Positions 52,867-61,026 of a stretch of DNA of 64,000 nt are shown one piece after another; positions within the stretch are counted from its first letter, which is position 1, and every line of letters begins with the position of its first letter. The position numbers and the translations under genes were made by a program. The stretch is from NCBI GenBank assembly GCA_965212545.1, contig CBDBVB010000021.1:310001-374000 (forward strand), in the 5' to 3' direction. The notes beneath the pieces were generated by a model. The model made no database searches and was not told where the DNA came from. It was given only the letters and a program-made list of their open reading frames with translations. Origin of the DNA: JABDIP01 sp965212545 (GTDB taxonomy: Bacteria > Pseudomonadota > Alphaproteobacteria > DSM-16000 > Inquilinaceae).

Positions 52867-53481
52867 TCACTCCTGCGTAATGGGGATGTGGCCGGGCTCG
52901 GCGGCGACACGGTCCAGCCAGGCCCGGATGGCTGGATAGCCCTGCAGTTCGATGCCGCCTTCCTCGGCCACATGTGTGTACGCGTACAGCGCGATGTCGG
53001 CGATGGTGTACTGCTCGGCGACAAGAAACCTGCGATCCGCCAAGTGTCGTTCCATGACGGTCAGCGCGGCATGGCCCTGTTTTCGCTTCTCTGCCAGCGT
53101 TGCCTGCCGCGACTCCGACAGGCCGTCCGGCGGAGGGTGCAGCAGCATGAACCGCGCGACCGCGACATTGGGTTCATGGCTGTACTGTTCGAAAAACATC
53201 CATTGCAGGGTGCGTGCACGCTCAAGCCGGTCGTCCGGCAGGAACGCGGTGCCTTCGGCCAGGTAGAACAGGATGGCGTTGGACTCCGCCAGAACCGTTC
53301 CGTCCTCCAACTCCAGGGCAGGGATCTTTCCATTCGGATTTCTTGCCAGGAATTCTGGTGTCCGCGTTTCGCCGGCCAGGATGTCGAGATCGATCCTCCG
53401 AAACCGCAATCCCAGTTGCGTCAGCAACAGCCGCACCTTGTAGCCGTTGCCGGAGGACAGATAGTCGTAAAGTCTTAACAT
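52867..53481 (-). CDS. glutathione S-transferase family protein
   Basis: The 204-residue protein has an N-terminal thioredoxin-like domain, LRLYDYLSSGNGYKVRLLLTQ. Ser residues near position 9-10 are candidate catalytic residues. NPNGKIPALELEDGTVLAESNAIL contains the cis-Pro and the Glu-Ser glutathione contact. A helical C-terminal domain follows (YTIADIALYAYTHVAEEGG). GSTs of this kind conjugate or reduce small molecules with glutathione. The start at 53481 matches the fold; a much longer in-frame extension is not GST-like. Confidence 0.9.
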   Translation of the reverse strand: MLRLYDYLSSGNGYKVRLLLTQLGLRFRRIDLDILAGETRTPEFLARNPNGKIPALELEDGTVLAESNAILFYLAEGTAFLPDDRLERARTLQWMFFEQYSHEPNVAVARFMLLHPPPDGLSESRQATLAEKRKQGHAALTVMERHLADRRFLVAEQYTIADIALYAYTHVAEEGGIELQGYPAIRAWLDRVAAEPGHIPITQE

Positions 53482-53587
53482 GAGGGGGCTTCCAGCATGA
53501 CGATTGCGGGATTGTACGAAGATGGCTGGCACAGGGGCGGCCCGGAGTGCTTTGATACGCCGACAAGAGGACCCGGGAGGCTGGATC

Positions 53588-54331
53588 ATGCATGACGAGA
53601 CCGATGCCATCAACATTGCCGAGGCGCGAGCCGATCTGGCGGCGGCGCTGCGCCTGGCGGCGCGGTTCGACCTGCATGAGGGCATCGACAACCATTTCAG
53701 CCTGGCCGTGTCGCCGAAGGGCGACCGCTTCCTGGTCAACCCCTACGGCCCCCATTGGGCGGAAGTGACCGCCTCCGACCTGTTGCTGGTCGATCAGGAC
53801 GGCACCGTCGTGGAGGGCGGTTTACCGCTCGATCCGACCGCGTACAACATCCACTCCCGCTTGCATTTGCAGGTGCCGCAGGCGCGCTGTGTGCTGCACA
53901 CGCATATGCCCTATGCGACGGCGCTGACATCGGTCGAAGGTGGGCGAATCGAGCCGATCAACCAGAATGCGCTGCGATTCTGGAACACCGTCGCCTATGA
54001 CGACGACTACAACGGTCTGGTTCTGGACCATGACGAGGGCGACCGGTTGTGCCGGGCGATGGGCAACAAGTCGGTCCTGTTCCTGGCCAATCACGGGGTC
54101 ATCGTCGCCGGCGCGACCGTCGCCGAGGCATTCGATACGCTCTATTTCCTGGAACGGACCTGCCAGAACCAGATCCTGGCGATGTCGACCGGCCTGCCGC
54201 TGAAGAGAATTTCCGAGGCTGTCGCCGAACGCACCGCGTCGCGGATATCGGAGGCGTCCGACTCCGCCGCGACACACTTCGCGGCACTCAGGCGAATGTT
54301 GGATCGCGAAGAAGGCGAATACGCGCACTAA
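53588..54331 (+). CDS. class II aldolase/adducin family protein
   Basis: The 247-residue protein has the AraD-like fold. IDNHFSLAVSPKGDRFLVNPYG is the substrate loop, ARCVLHTHMPYATAL supplies two zinc His, and LFLANHGVIVAGATVAEAF gives the third. Class II aldolases act on phosphorylated sugars, but many alphaproteobacterial members of this subgroup (often called class II aldolase/adducin domain protein) have no known substrate. GGGAGG stands 9 bases before the ATG at 53588. A strong terminator follows. Confidence 0.88.
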   Translation: MHDETDAINIAEARADLAAALRLAARFDLHEGIDNHFSLAVSPKGDRFLVNPYGPHWAEVTASDLLLVDQDGTVVEGGLPLDPTAYNIHSRLHLQVPQARCVLHTHMPYATALTSVEGGRIEPINQNALRFWNTVAYDDDYNGLVLDHDEGDRLCRAMGNKSVLFLANHGVIVAGATVAEAFDTLYFLERTCQNQILAMSTGLPLKRISEAVAERTASRISEASDSAATHFAALRRMLDREEGEYAH

Positions 54332-54353
54332 AGCCGGCGCGGGCGCAAATGAA

Positions 54354-54377
54354 AAGGGCGGTCCGAAGACCGCCCTT
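54354..54377. terminator. strong terminator hairpin after the aldolase gene
   Basis: Ten-base arms AAGGGCGGTC/GACCGCCCTT around CGAA (TTCG on the other strand, an exceptionally stable tetraloop). It begins 22 bases past the aldolase stop. T-rich bases follow on the minus strand, and TTCCC on the plus strand. Confidence 0.8.
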
Positions 54378-54390
54378 CCCAAGGAGTACA

Positions 54391-54435
54391 ATGCTTATTG
54401 ACCGTATTCGACCGGGGTCCGGACCCACCCCTTAA
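54391..54435 (+). CDS. 14-codon leader-like ORF
   Basis: ATG with AAGGAG 6 bases upstream encodes a 14-residue peptide (MLIDRIRPGSGPTP) and stops just at the foot of a 9-bp hairpin. It lies after the aldolase terminator and about 200 bases before tag. A short well-initiated frame ending at a stem-loop looks like a leader peptide/attenuator arrangement, but codon content gives no clear amino-acid signal. It could be chance. Confidence 0.3.
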   Translation: MLIDRIRPGSGPTP

Positions 54436-54473
54436 CCGGTTCGTAGTGTTTTCTAGCCAGGACCACGAACCGG
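54436..54473 (+). other. stem-loop behind the leader-like ORF
   Basis: Arms CCGGTTCGT (54436-54444) and ACGAACCGG (54465-54473) pair perfectly around a 20-base loop and begin immediately after the TAA of the short ORF. No T-tract follows. The remaining bases up to 54635 hold no recognised gene. Confidence 0.5.
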
Positions 54474-54635
54474 CTGCTTATTCTTTGACATAGCTGTAGA
54501 TGGGGATGCCATTACAGGCAATCAAGGGGCAGACACGATTTCCTCGACATTGGTCGCCGAAAGGCCGGATTCCGGGCATTCTGAGGCGCATTCCAGGCGC
54601 GTCACCCGAACCTCGCAACCGATGGACAATCAACG

Positions 54636-55277
54636 ATGAACGCAGAGATCGACAGCGGCCTGGTGTGCGGCCCGGATGGCGTCAATCGATGCTGGTGGTG
54701 CGGCGGCGACGACGGTTATCTGGCCTATCATGACCGCGAATGGGGTCGCCCGGTGATCGAGGACCGACGCCTATTCGAAAAAATCTGCCTGGAAGGTTTT
54801 CAGGCCGGGTTGAGTTGGCTGACGATTCTCAGAAAACGCGACGATTTCCGGCAGGCCTTCGCCGGATTCGACTTTCGAGCGGTGGCGGAGTTCGGGCCGT
54901 CCGATATCGAGCGCCTGATGCAGGATGCCGGCATCGTGCGCCATCGTGGCAAGATCGAGTCGACCATCAACAATGCCCGCCGCGCATTGGAATTGACCGC
55001 TGAATTCGGCTCGCTGGCCGGCTATTTCTGGCGTCACGAGCCCGGCCCGGCGTCTCGGCCTACGACCCTCAACCGGCAAACCCTGGGCGCGCTTGGCAAG
55101 ACGCCGGAATCGACCGCGCTCAGCAAGGATCTTAAGCGGCGTGGCTGGTCCTTTGTCGGTCCGACCACCGCCTACGCCTTCATGCAAGCAATGGGGCTTG
55201 TGAACGACCATCTGGAGGGCTGCGCCATGCGGGGCGAGGTGGAGGCGGCGCGACAAGGGCTCGTCCGCCCGACGTGA
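54636..55277 (+). CDS. tag: DNA-3-methyladenine glycosylase I
   Basis: The 213-residue protein has RCWWCGGDDGYLAYHDREWG with the first zinc ligand Cys and the His of the zinc snap. GFQAGLSWLTILRKRDDFRQAFAGFD follows, then IVRHRGKIESTINNARR, the helix-hairpin-helix, and RGWSFVGPTTAYAFMQAMGLVNDHLEGC. It removes 3-methyladenine from alkylated DNA. An N-terminal extension of about 15 residues is slightly longer than usual. Confidence 0.95.
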   Translation: MNAEIDSGLVCGPDGVNRCWWCGGDDGYLAYHDREWGRPVIEDRRLFEKICLEGFQAGLSWLTILRKRDDFRQAFAGFDFRAVAEFGPSDIERLMQDAGIVRHRGKIESTINNARRALELTAEFGSLAGYFWRHEPGPASRPTTLNRQTLGALGKTPESTALSKDLKRRGWSFVGPTTAYAFMQAMGLVNDHLEGCAMRGEVEAARQGLVRPT

Positions 55278-55313
55278 ATGTCCCGACGGTGCCGTGTCGG
55301 CGCTTCATTGGGT

Positions 55314-56168
55314 CTAATGTCGCTGTTTCCGATCTCCGCGGCCGAACGCGCTCCATACCAGCATCAGCAGGAACGGGATCGACGGCCACTGGAACCAGAT
55401 CGTGCCGAGGCCGGAAAACAGGTTGATCAAGAAGAAGAACCCGATCATCGATAACGCGAATTGGGCACGGCGCGGCAGGGACCGGAATTTGCCGATCGCC
55501 TTATCCGATATCGGGCCTGGCAACCGCATCGGCGCGCACGGACCCGATCGCCGCATGGGGCCGCAGGACGGCCGGTGCCCGGACGATGTGGGCTCTTTGG
55601 CCGGGTTCGGCTTGGCGGTCGGATTGCCGTCCAACACCAAGCGGTAGCTCGGTATTGGTTCTTCGATATTCTTGACCGCCTGCTCTCCAACGAATTCGAA
55701 GCCGATACCCAGCTTCTTGCGCACCAGATCGTGGACGGTGCCGGATATGACGATGCCGCCGGGATCGGCCAGGGCCTGCAGGCGGGCGGCAATGTTGACG
55801 CCCTCGCCATACAGATCGTCACCTTCGACCATCACATCGCCAAGGTTGACGCCGATGCGAAAGCGCATGCAGCGGTCCTCCGCAACGCCGTTGTTGCGCG
55901 ATGCCAATTCGCGCTGCACTTCCACGGCGGCCTGCACCGCCTCGACCGGGCTGGCGAATTCCGCGATGACGGCGTCGCCCCAGGTGTTCACCACACGGCC
56001 GTCATGGCGCTCGATCAGTCCGCGCATGGCCAGCCGGTATTGCCTCAGCCGGTCCAGTGTGTCGGCCTCGTCGACGTCCATCAGCCGGCTGTAGCCGGCG
56101 ACGTCGGCGCAGAAAATCGTACACAGACGGCGCCGAACCCGAGCAGTGGTGTCATCGGTCTTGGTCAT
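55314..56168 (-). CDS. class III adenylate/guanylate cyclase with C-terminal membrane segments
   Basis: The 284-residue protein has an N-terminal cyclase domain (about 12-175): RRLCTIFCADVAGYSRLM with Asp22, VVNTWGDAVIAEFASP with Asp65, and LYGEGVNIAARLQALA with Asn125 and Arg129, so metal and transition-state residues are all present. After a Pro/Ser-rich linker (about 185-225) come two hydrophobic segments (FALSMIGFFFLINLFSGLG and WPSIPFLLMLVWSAFG), which anchor it to the membrane from its C-terminus. It should make cAMP. Monocistronic, convergent with tag. Confidence 0.9.
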   Translation of the reverse strand: MTKTDDTTARVRRRLCTIFCADVAGYSRLMDVDEADTLDRLRQYRLAMRGLIERHDGRVVNTWGDAVIAEFASPVEAVQAAVEVQRELASRNNGVAEDRCMRFRIGVNLGDVMVEGDDLYGEGVNIAARLQALADPGGIVISGTVHDLVRKKLGIGFEFVGEQAVKNIEEPIPSYRLVLDGNPTAKPNPAKEPTSSGHRPSCGPMRRSGPCAPMRLPGPISDKAIGKFRSLPRRAQFALSMIGFFFLINLFSGLGTIWFQWPSIPFLLMLVWSAFGRGDRKQRH

Positions 56169-56229
56169 TTGCGGCGCAGTCTACGCCCGGACCGCGCAAC
56201 CTGCCAGCGCACAGGTCATCGCGGCCGGC

Positions 56230-56958
56230 CTAAAGCAGCCCCCGGCTGCGCAGGCTCTCATTGCCGTTCCTGGCGATGATCACATGGTCGAACAGCTCGA
56301 TGTCGACGGTCGCCAGGGCCTGCTTGACCTCGCGGGTCATGGCGATGTCGGCCTCCGACGGGGTCGGGTCGCCGGACGGGTGGTTGTGCACCAGGATGAC
56401 GGCGCTGGCGCCCAGGTCCAGGGCGCGCTTGACGACCTCACGGGGATAGACCGGGGCCTGGTCGATGGTGCCGTGCTGCTGCACCTCATCGGCGATCAGC
56501 TTGTTCTTGCGGTCCAGGTACAGCAGGCGGAACTGCTCGGCCCGTTCGAACTTCATGGCTGCGCCCAGATAGTCCAGCAGGCGGTGCCAGGAGCCGATCA
56601 CCGGCGCCTCCGAGGCTTCCTCGCGCAGCAGGCGATGGGCCGAGGCCGCGGACGCCTTCAGCGCAGCGATGGCGTTCGTCCTCAGCCCGCCGCGCAGCTC
56701 CAGCGCCTTGGGCTCCGCCGCGAGCACGGCGCCCAGGCTGCCGAATTCGGCCAGCAATTTCTTGGCGAGGGGTTTGACATCGCGGCGCGGGATGCCGCCG
56801 AACAGCAGCACCTCCAATAGCTCGTAATCGGCCAGGCTGTCCGGGCCGGCCGAAATCAGTCGTTGTCGCAGTCGGTCGCGATGCCCGGCATGATGAGGTT
56901 CGGTCGCCTTGCCGGTGGCCGCATCATCATCCGCCGGCGCCGCGCCGCGGGGGCTCAC
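56230..56958 (-). CDS. radC: RadC family JAB/MPN domain protein
   Basis: The 242-residue protein has an N-terminal UPF0758 helix-hairpin-helix region (SLADYELLEVLLFGGIPRRDV...) and the JAMM metal motif EVVKRAL ... ILVHNHPSGDPTPSEAD. RadC was once thought a repair protein; its role is unsettled. A GTG start overlaps the map stop by 4 bases, so it is the last gene of sfsA-map-radC, a class-typical cluster. Confidence 0.93.
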   Translation of the reverse strand: MSPRGAAPADDDAATGKATEPHHAGHRDRLRQRLISAGPDSLADYELLEVLLFGGIPRRDVKPLAKKLLAEFGSLGAVLAAEPKALELRGGLRTNAIAALKASAASAHRLLREEASEAPVIGSWHRLLDYLGAAMKFERAEQFRLLYLDRKNKLIADEVQQHGTIDQAPVYPREVVKRALDLGASAVILVHNHPSGDPTPSEADIAMTREVKQALATVDIELFDHVIIARNGNESLRSRGLL

Positions 56959-57803
56959 GACAGGTCGTAGGGCGGCTTGGTATGCCCAGCCGGCGAGAGC
57001 GTGAAGATCTCCGCGCCGTCTTCGGTCACCGCAATGGAGTGCTCGAACTGGGCCGACAGACTCTTGTCGCGGGTCACGGCGGTCCAGCCATCGGGCAGGA
57101 TCTTCACGTCGAAGCGGCCGGCATTCACCATCGGCTCGATGGTGAAGAACATGCCCGGATGCAGAACCGGGCCTTCTCCAGGCCGGCCGAAATGCACCAC
57201 GCTGGGCGGCGCGTGGAAGGTCTGCCCCAGTCCGTGGCCGCAGAAGTCTCGCACGACGGAAAACCGGTTCTTCTCGACGTATTTCTGGATCGCATGGCCG
57301 ATGTCGCCGACGGTCGCACCCGGCGTGACGGCAGCGATGCCCAGCATCAACGCCTCATAGGTCACGTCGCACAGCTTGCGCGCCTTCACGCTGATCTTGT
57401 CGCCGACGTAGAACATGCGGCTGGTGTCGCCATACCAGCCATCCAGGATGACGGTGATGTCGATGTTGAGAATGTCGCCGGTCTGCAGGCGCTTGGGCCC
57501 CGGAATGCCGTGGCAAACCACATGGTTCAGAGAGATGCAGGTCGCCTTGGGATAGCCGCGGTAGCCCAGCGGAGCCGGAACCGCGCCATTGTCGCGGGTA
57601 TAGGCCTCGCAGAGATCGTTGAGCTGTCCGGTCGACACTCCCGGCTCGACATGCGGCGTGATGAAATCGAGCACCTCGGCCGCCAGCCGGCCGGCCCGGC
57701 GCATGCCTTCGAACTCGTGCGCCTCATGGATGCGGATCCGCCCCGCCTCCAGCATGTCTTCGGCCGCGTCACTCACTTGGCTCAACCTCGCATCGTTTGT
57801 CAT
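56955..57803 (-). CDS. map: type I methionyl aminopeptidase
   Basis: The 282-residue protein has NHVVCHGIPG with the active-site His. Metal ligands lie in LNIDITVILDGWYGDTSRMF (two Asp), DFCGHGLGQTFH (His), FFTIEPMV (Glu) and SAQFEHSIAVT (Glu). It removes N-terminal Met from new proteins. Its N-terminus is about 25 residues longer than E. coli Map. Middle gene between sfsA (40 bases upstream) and radC (overlap). Confidence 0.96.
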   Translation of the reverse strand: MTNDARLSQVSDAAEDMLEAGRIRIHEAHEFEGMRRAGRLAAEVLDFITPHVEPGVSTGQLNDLCEAYTRDNGAVPAPLGYRGYPKATCISLNHVVCHGIPGPKRLQTGDILNIDITVILDGWYGDTSRMFYVGDKISVKARKLCDVTYEALMLGIAAVTPGATVGDIGHAIQKYVEKNRFSVVRDFCGHGLGQTFHAPPSVVHFGRPGEGPVLHPGMFFTIEPMVNAGRFDVKILPDGWTAVTRDKSLSAQFEHSIAVTEDGAEIFTLSPAGHTKPPYDLS

Positions 57804-57842
57804 CGCGGCATGGCCGTCCGCGTCAACAATTGCCGGCCCCGG

Positions 57843-58556
57843 CTATAGCACCACCGGCAACGGTTTTTCCACTTCGATGGCCTCGGTGGTGATCCGGCAG
57901 GCGAGGCATATCGTCTCCACCCCCGCCGCGACCGCCCGGTTCAGCCCGTCGCGATAGGCCGGGTCGATATCCCCGGCTATGCGGAAATGGTCACAGTCGC
58001 TTCGTTGCACAAGATACACCATCACAGCGCGTGCGCCTTGCGCAACCATCTCCGACAGCTCCACCAGGTGCTTCGCCCCTCGCGCCGTCACCGAGTCCGG
58101 GAATTCCGCCGCGCTCGGATACGACCTCTCCGGCCGCCTCAGATGCACATTCTTCACCTCGACGTAGCAGGCCGGACGCCCGTCCCCTTCCAGCAGGATA
58201 TCCACCCGGCTGTTGACGCCGTATTTCACCTCGCGCCGCAGGTCCGGATACCCTGTCAGCTCAGGTACTGCCCCGGCCGATATCGCCTCCGCGACGATGC
58301 CATTGGGATGGCTGGTGTTGATCCCCACCAGCCCGCCATCCACCCGCAGCAGTTCCAGCGAGTATTTCAGCTTCCGCTTGGGATTGTCGCTGATCGACAG
58401 AAACGCCGTCAGCCCGGGCATATTCAGCCCGGTCATGGCCCCGGGATTGGCGCAATGGGCGGTCACCACCGACCCGTCCGCCAGCTCGACATCGGCCAGG
58501 AAGCGTTTGTACCGGCGGACAAGCCGTCCTTCGATCAGGGGCGAGGGGAGTTGCAT
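57843..58556 (-). CDS. sfsA: sugar fermentation stimulation protein SfsA
   Basis: The 237-residue protein matches SfsA: LIEGRLVRRYKRFLADVEL, VTAHCANPGAMTGL, VDGGLVGINTSHPN, SRVDILLEG and CYVEVKNVHLRR, the last two forming a nuclease-like Asp...ExK pattern. SfsA binds DNA and was described as affecting maltose metabolism in E. coli; a nuclease activity is suggested by the fold. First gene of the sfsA-map-radC cluster. Confidence 0.95.
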   Translation of the reverse strand: MQLPSPLIEGRLVRRYKRFLADVELADGSVVTAHCANPGAMTGLNMPGLTAFLSISDNPKRKLKYSLELLRVDGGLVGINTSHPNGIVAEAISAGAVPELTGYPDLRREVKYGVNSRVDILLEGDGRPACYVEVKNVHLRRPERSYPSAAEFPDSVTARGAKHLVELSEMVAQGARAVMVYLVQRSDCDHFRIAGDIDPAYRDGLNRAVAAGVETICLACRITTEAIEVEKPLPVVL

Positions 58557-58732
58557 GCGCGGAAACTAGGCAAGGGGAGGGTCACGATCAAGCGGTGCTC
58601 GGCCGCCGTGGGCCACTGACCCTCGCTGCCGGTTTGCCGATCGCCCCAATCGCCGTACTGCCGGCAAGGCATCCGTGCGCGGGCGTTTGGTGCTAATCTC
58701 CGTCGGGGCCCACCACCAACTGGGGAACAGAC

Positions 58733-59605
58733 GTGAAGAGCGTTTTGCGGATAACGCTGGTCATTCTCGGTGTCGCCGTCGGCGCTCAAGCCGCGGCGCA
58801 GGAGGCGCTTGTCGGCGAGGACCACTTCACCGCGCTCTACACTCAGGCCTTGCGGGCGCGCGCGCCGGAGCTTGAGATTCAGATCTCCGGGCCGCTGGAA
58901 CTGAAGATCGGCCCTGATGGGCAGGAGATCACCGCTCATCTGGATAACGCCTATGCAGTCTATCGAATCGCGCCGGATCGCTTGAACGAGGTCATCAACG
59001 ACTTTGTGCTGTCGACGGTGGAATCCCTGAATATCGGTTGGGCCGGCGTCGACGTCGCGCGGATCGTGCCGGTGATCAAGGATGCGAACTTCCTGAACGA
59101 TATGCGGCAGGGGTCACTCGGTGACCGGGCGGCCGCGGCCGCCCATGAGCGATACAATGACCAACTGATCATCCTCTATGCCGAGGATATGCAGCACAGC
59201 ATCCGCTATCTCAGCAACGAGGACCTGGACCAGCTTGGTGTCGACCGTGCCGGGCTGCGCGAGATGGCGGTGGAGAATCTGGGCCGCCTGTTGCCCCGGA
59301 TGGAGGCGCGCGGCCGCGACGGGGCCTACATGCTGATCGCCGACGGCACTCACGAGGCGAGCCTGCTGTTGTTCGACGACATCTGGACCGGCGAAATCTG
59401 GCGCACCGGCAGCCTGCCGGTGACCGGCGAGCTGGTGATCGCCGTGCCGGCGCGCAGCATGCTGCTGGTGACCGGCAGCCAGGATGCGGCGGGACTCGCC
59501 ATGACGCGGGAGGTCGCCGACGACGTCGCCGCCAACGATCCCTATGCCGTCACCAATCAGCTGTTCGTCTACCGCGACGGCCGGTTCCAACCCTTCGACG
59601 ATTAG
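58733..59605 (+). CDS. exported DUF1444 (YtpQ-like) protein, copy 1
   Basis: The 290-residue protein starts with a GTG and a signal peptide (LRITLVILGVAVGAQAAAQ). DUF1444-type motifs follow: AHLDNAYAVYRIAPDRLNEV, VARIVPVIKDANFL, LIILYAEDMQHSIRYLSNEDL, LGVDRAGLREMAVENLGRLL and VIAVPARSMLLVTGSQD. In Gram-positives YtpQ-like proteins are cytoplasmic and uncharacterised; here export is predicted. A paralogue of exactly the same length follows 174 bases later. Function unknown. Confidence 0.8.
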   Translation: MKSVLRITLVILGVAVGAQAAAQEALVGEDHFTALYTQALRARAPELEIQISGPLELKIGPDGQEITAHLDNAYAVYRIAPDRLNEVINDFVLSTVESLNIGWAGVDVARIVPVIKDANFLNDMRQGSLGDRAAAAAHERYNDQLIILYAEDMQHSIRYLSNEDLDQLGVDRAGLREMAVENLGRLLPRMEARGRDGAYMLIADGTHEASLLLFDDIWTGEIWRTGSLPVTGELVIAVPARSMLLVTGSQDAAGLAMTREVADDVAANDPYAVTNQLFVYRDGRFQPFDD

Positions 59606-59779
59606 GGCAGCCGGGGCACCAGCGCCAGAAACCTGCGCAATTGGCGGGTCCAGAGCTGGACGAAGTTGCCGCCTCGACCTCCCACCCGCTACGCTGAGCG
59701 CCCATTCGCTTCCGTAACCATTTCTACGTGCATTGCATGCGATCCTTGGGCCGCGTTCCAACACGGATCTGGTTCAGCC

Positions 59780-60652
59780 ATGAAGATCGCTTTGCGCACG
59801 GCCCTGTTCCTTGTCGTTCTTGCCGTCGGAGGCCATGCCGCCGCACAGCAGGCACTGGTCAGCGAGGACAGGTTCACTCTGCTGTATGCCGAGGCCCTGC
59901 GAGTGCAGTCGCCGGATTTCGAGGTCGAGGTCACGGGGCCGCTGCAAGTCACGATCACCCATGACGACGAGGAGCAGACGGCCTATCTGGACAATGCCTA
60001 TACCCGCTATCGCGCCGCGCCCGACATGCTGGACGATGTGATTGCCGACTATGTCCTGGCGGCCGCCGAGACCGCCCGTACCCAGTACGCCGGAGTCGAC
60101 GTGACCCGGATCGTGCCGGTGATGAAGGAGGCCAACTACCTGGCCGACCTACAGCAAGGCGTCGCCGGCGAACGGGCGGCGGAAATCGCCCATGAGCGCT
60201 ACAACGACCACCTGATCATCCTCTATGCAGAGGACACGCCGCACAACATCCGCTACCTCAGCGAGGCGCAGCTGGACGATCTTGGCATCGACCGGGCCGG
60301 CTTGCGCGCCATGGCAGTCGCCAATTTGGACGGCCTTCTACCGGACGTGCAGGCGCAGGGCAATGACGGCACCTACATGCTGATCGCCGGCGGCAACTAC
60401 GAAGCCAGCCTGCTGCTGATCGACGAAATCTGGACCGGCGACGTCTGGCGCGACGGCACTCTGCCGGTGTCCGGCGACCTGGTCGTAGCCGTGCCCTCCC
60501 GCGACGTGCTGCTGGTCACCGGTAGCGATGATGCCAAGGGCCTCGCGCTGGTGCGCGAAATCGCCGACGACATCGTCGCTACCGAGCCCTACTACCTGAC
60601 CAACCAACTCTTCATCTACCGCGACGGCCGGTTCCAGCCATACGACGGGTAG
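59780..60652 (+). CDS. exported DUF1444 (YtpQ-like) protein, copy 2
   Basis: Also 290 residues, with a signal peptide (MKIALRTALFLVVLAVGGHAAAQ). It is collinear with the first copy throughout: AYLDNAYTRYRAAPDMLDDV, VTRIVPVMKEANYL, LIILYAEDTPHNIRYLSEAQL, LGIDRAGLRAMAVANLDGLL, VVAVPSRDVLLVTGSDD and the shared end FIYRDGRFQPYDG. The pair is a tandem duplication that has diverged. The ATG at 59780 starts a normal signal; the frame is open further upstream without a motif. Function unknown. Confidence 0.8.
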   Translation: MKIALRTALFLVVLAVGGHAAAQQALVSEDRFTLLYAEALRVQSPDFEVEVTGPLQVTITHDDEEQTAYLDNAYTRYRAAPDMLDDVIADYVLAAAETARTQYAGVDVTRIVPVMKEANYLADLQQGVAGERAAEIAHERYNDHLIILYAEDTPHNIRYLSEAQLDDLGIDRAGLRAMAVANLDGLLPDVQAQGNDGTYMLIAGGNYEASLLLIDEIWTGDVWRDGTLPVSGDLVVAVPSRDVLLVTGSDDAKGLALVREIADDIVATEPYYLTNQLFIYRDGRFQPYDG

Positions 60653-60718
60653 TGGTGTCGATCGGTCTGTCCATACTCTGATCCTTGCCAGAAGGACATC
60701 TCTGGCCAAGATGGCGAG

Positions 60719-61012
60719 CTACTTCCGGATCGGCGGGCGGGGAGCGTCCATACGCCAACGCAGACCCTGACATTCGGAATTCCGATAATGCTCTCGAAGG
60801 AACCGGTAAAGCCGCGACGACTCGGCATCCGAGATCACGTCCACGTTCCAACCGGATTGATGATCGTCGCCGCCTTTTTCCAGCAACCTGAGCCACCGGA
60901 CTTCGTCGCTGAACACCTCCTCTGGAACGCCGGTGCGGAGCAGTTCCTCGCGATGCTCCGAAACCCATTGCTTCCAATCGCGCCGGTGCTGCTTGTCCTG
61001 TCGGAATCCCAT
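60719..61012 (-). CDS. small conserved hypothetical protein
   Basis: The 97-residue protein MGFRQDKQHRRDWKQWVSEH ... LLRTGVPEEVFSDEVRWLRLLEKGGDDHQSGWN ... LYRFLREHY belongs to a widespread but unnamed proteobacterial family; I recall similar small proteins opening MG.R.DK.HRR.W..W. It is charged and probably cytoplasmic. It ends the transcript that starts with the ABC exporter gene 14 bases upstream. No function known. Confidence 0.65.
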   Translation of the reverse strand: MGFRQDKQHRRDWKQWVSEHREELLRTGVPEEVFSDEVRWLRLLEKGGDDHQSGWNVDVISDAESSRLYRFLREHYRNSECQGLRWRMDAPRPPIRK

Positions 61013-61026
61013 CCGCCTGCTCCCCC

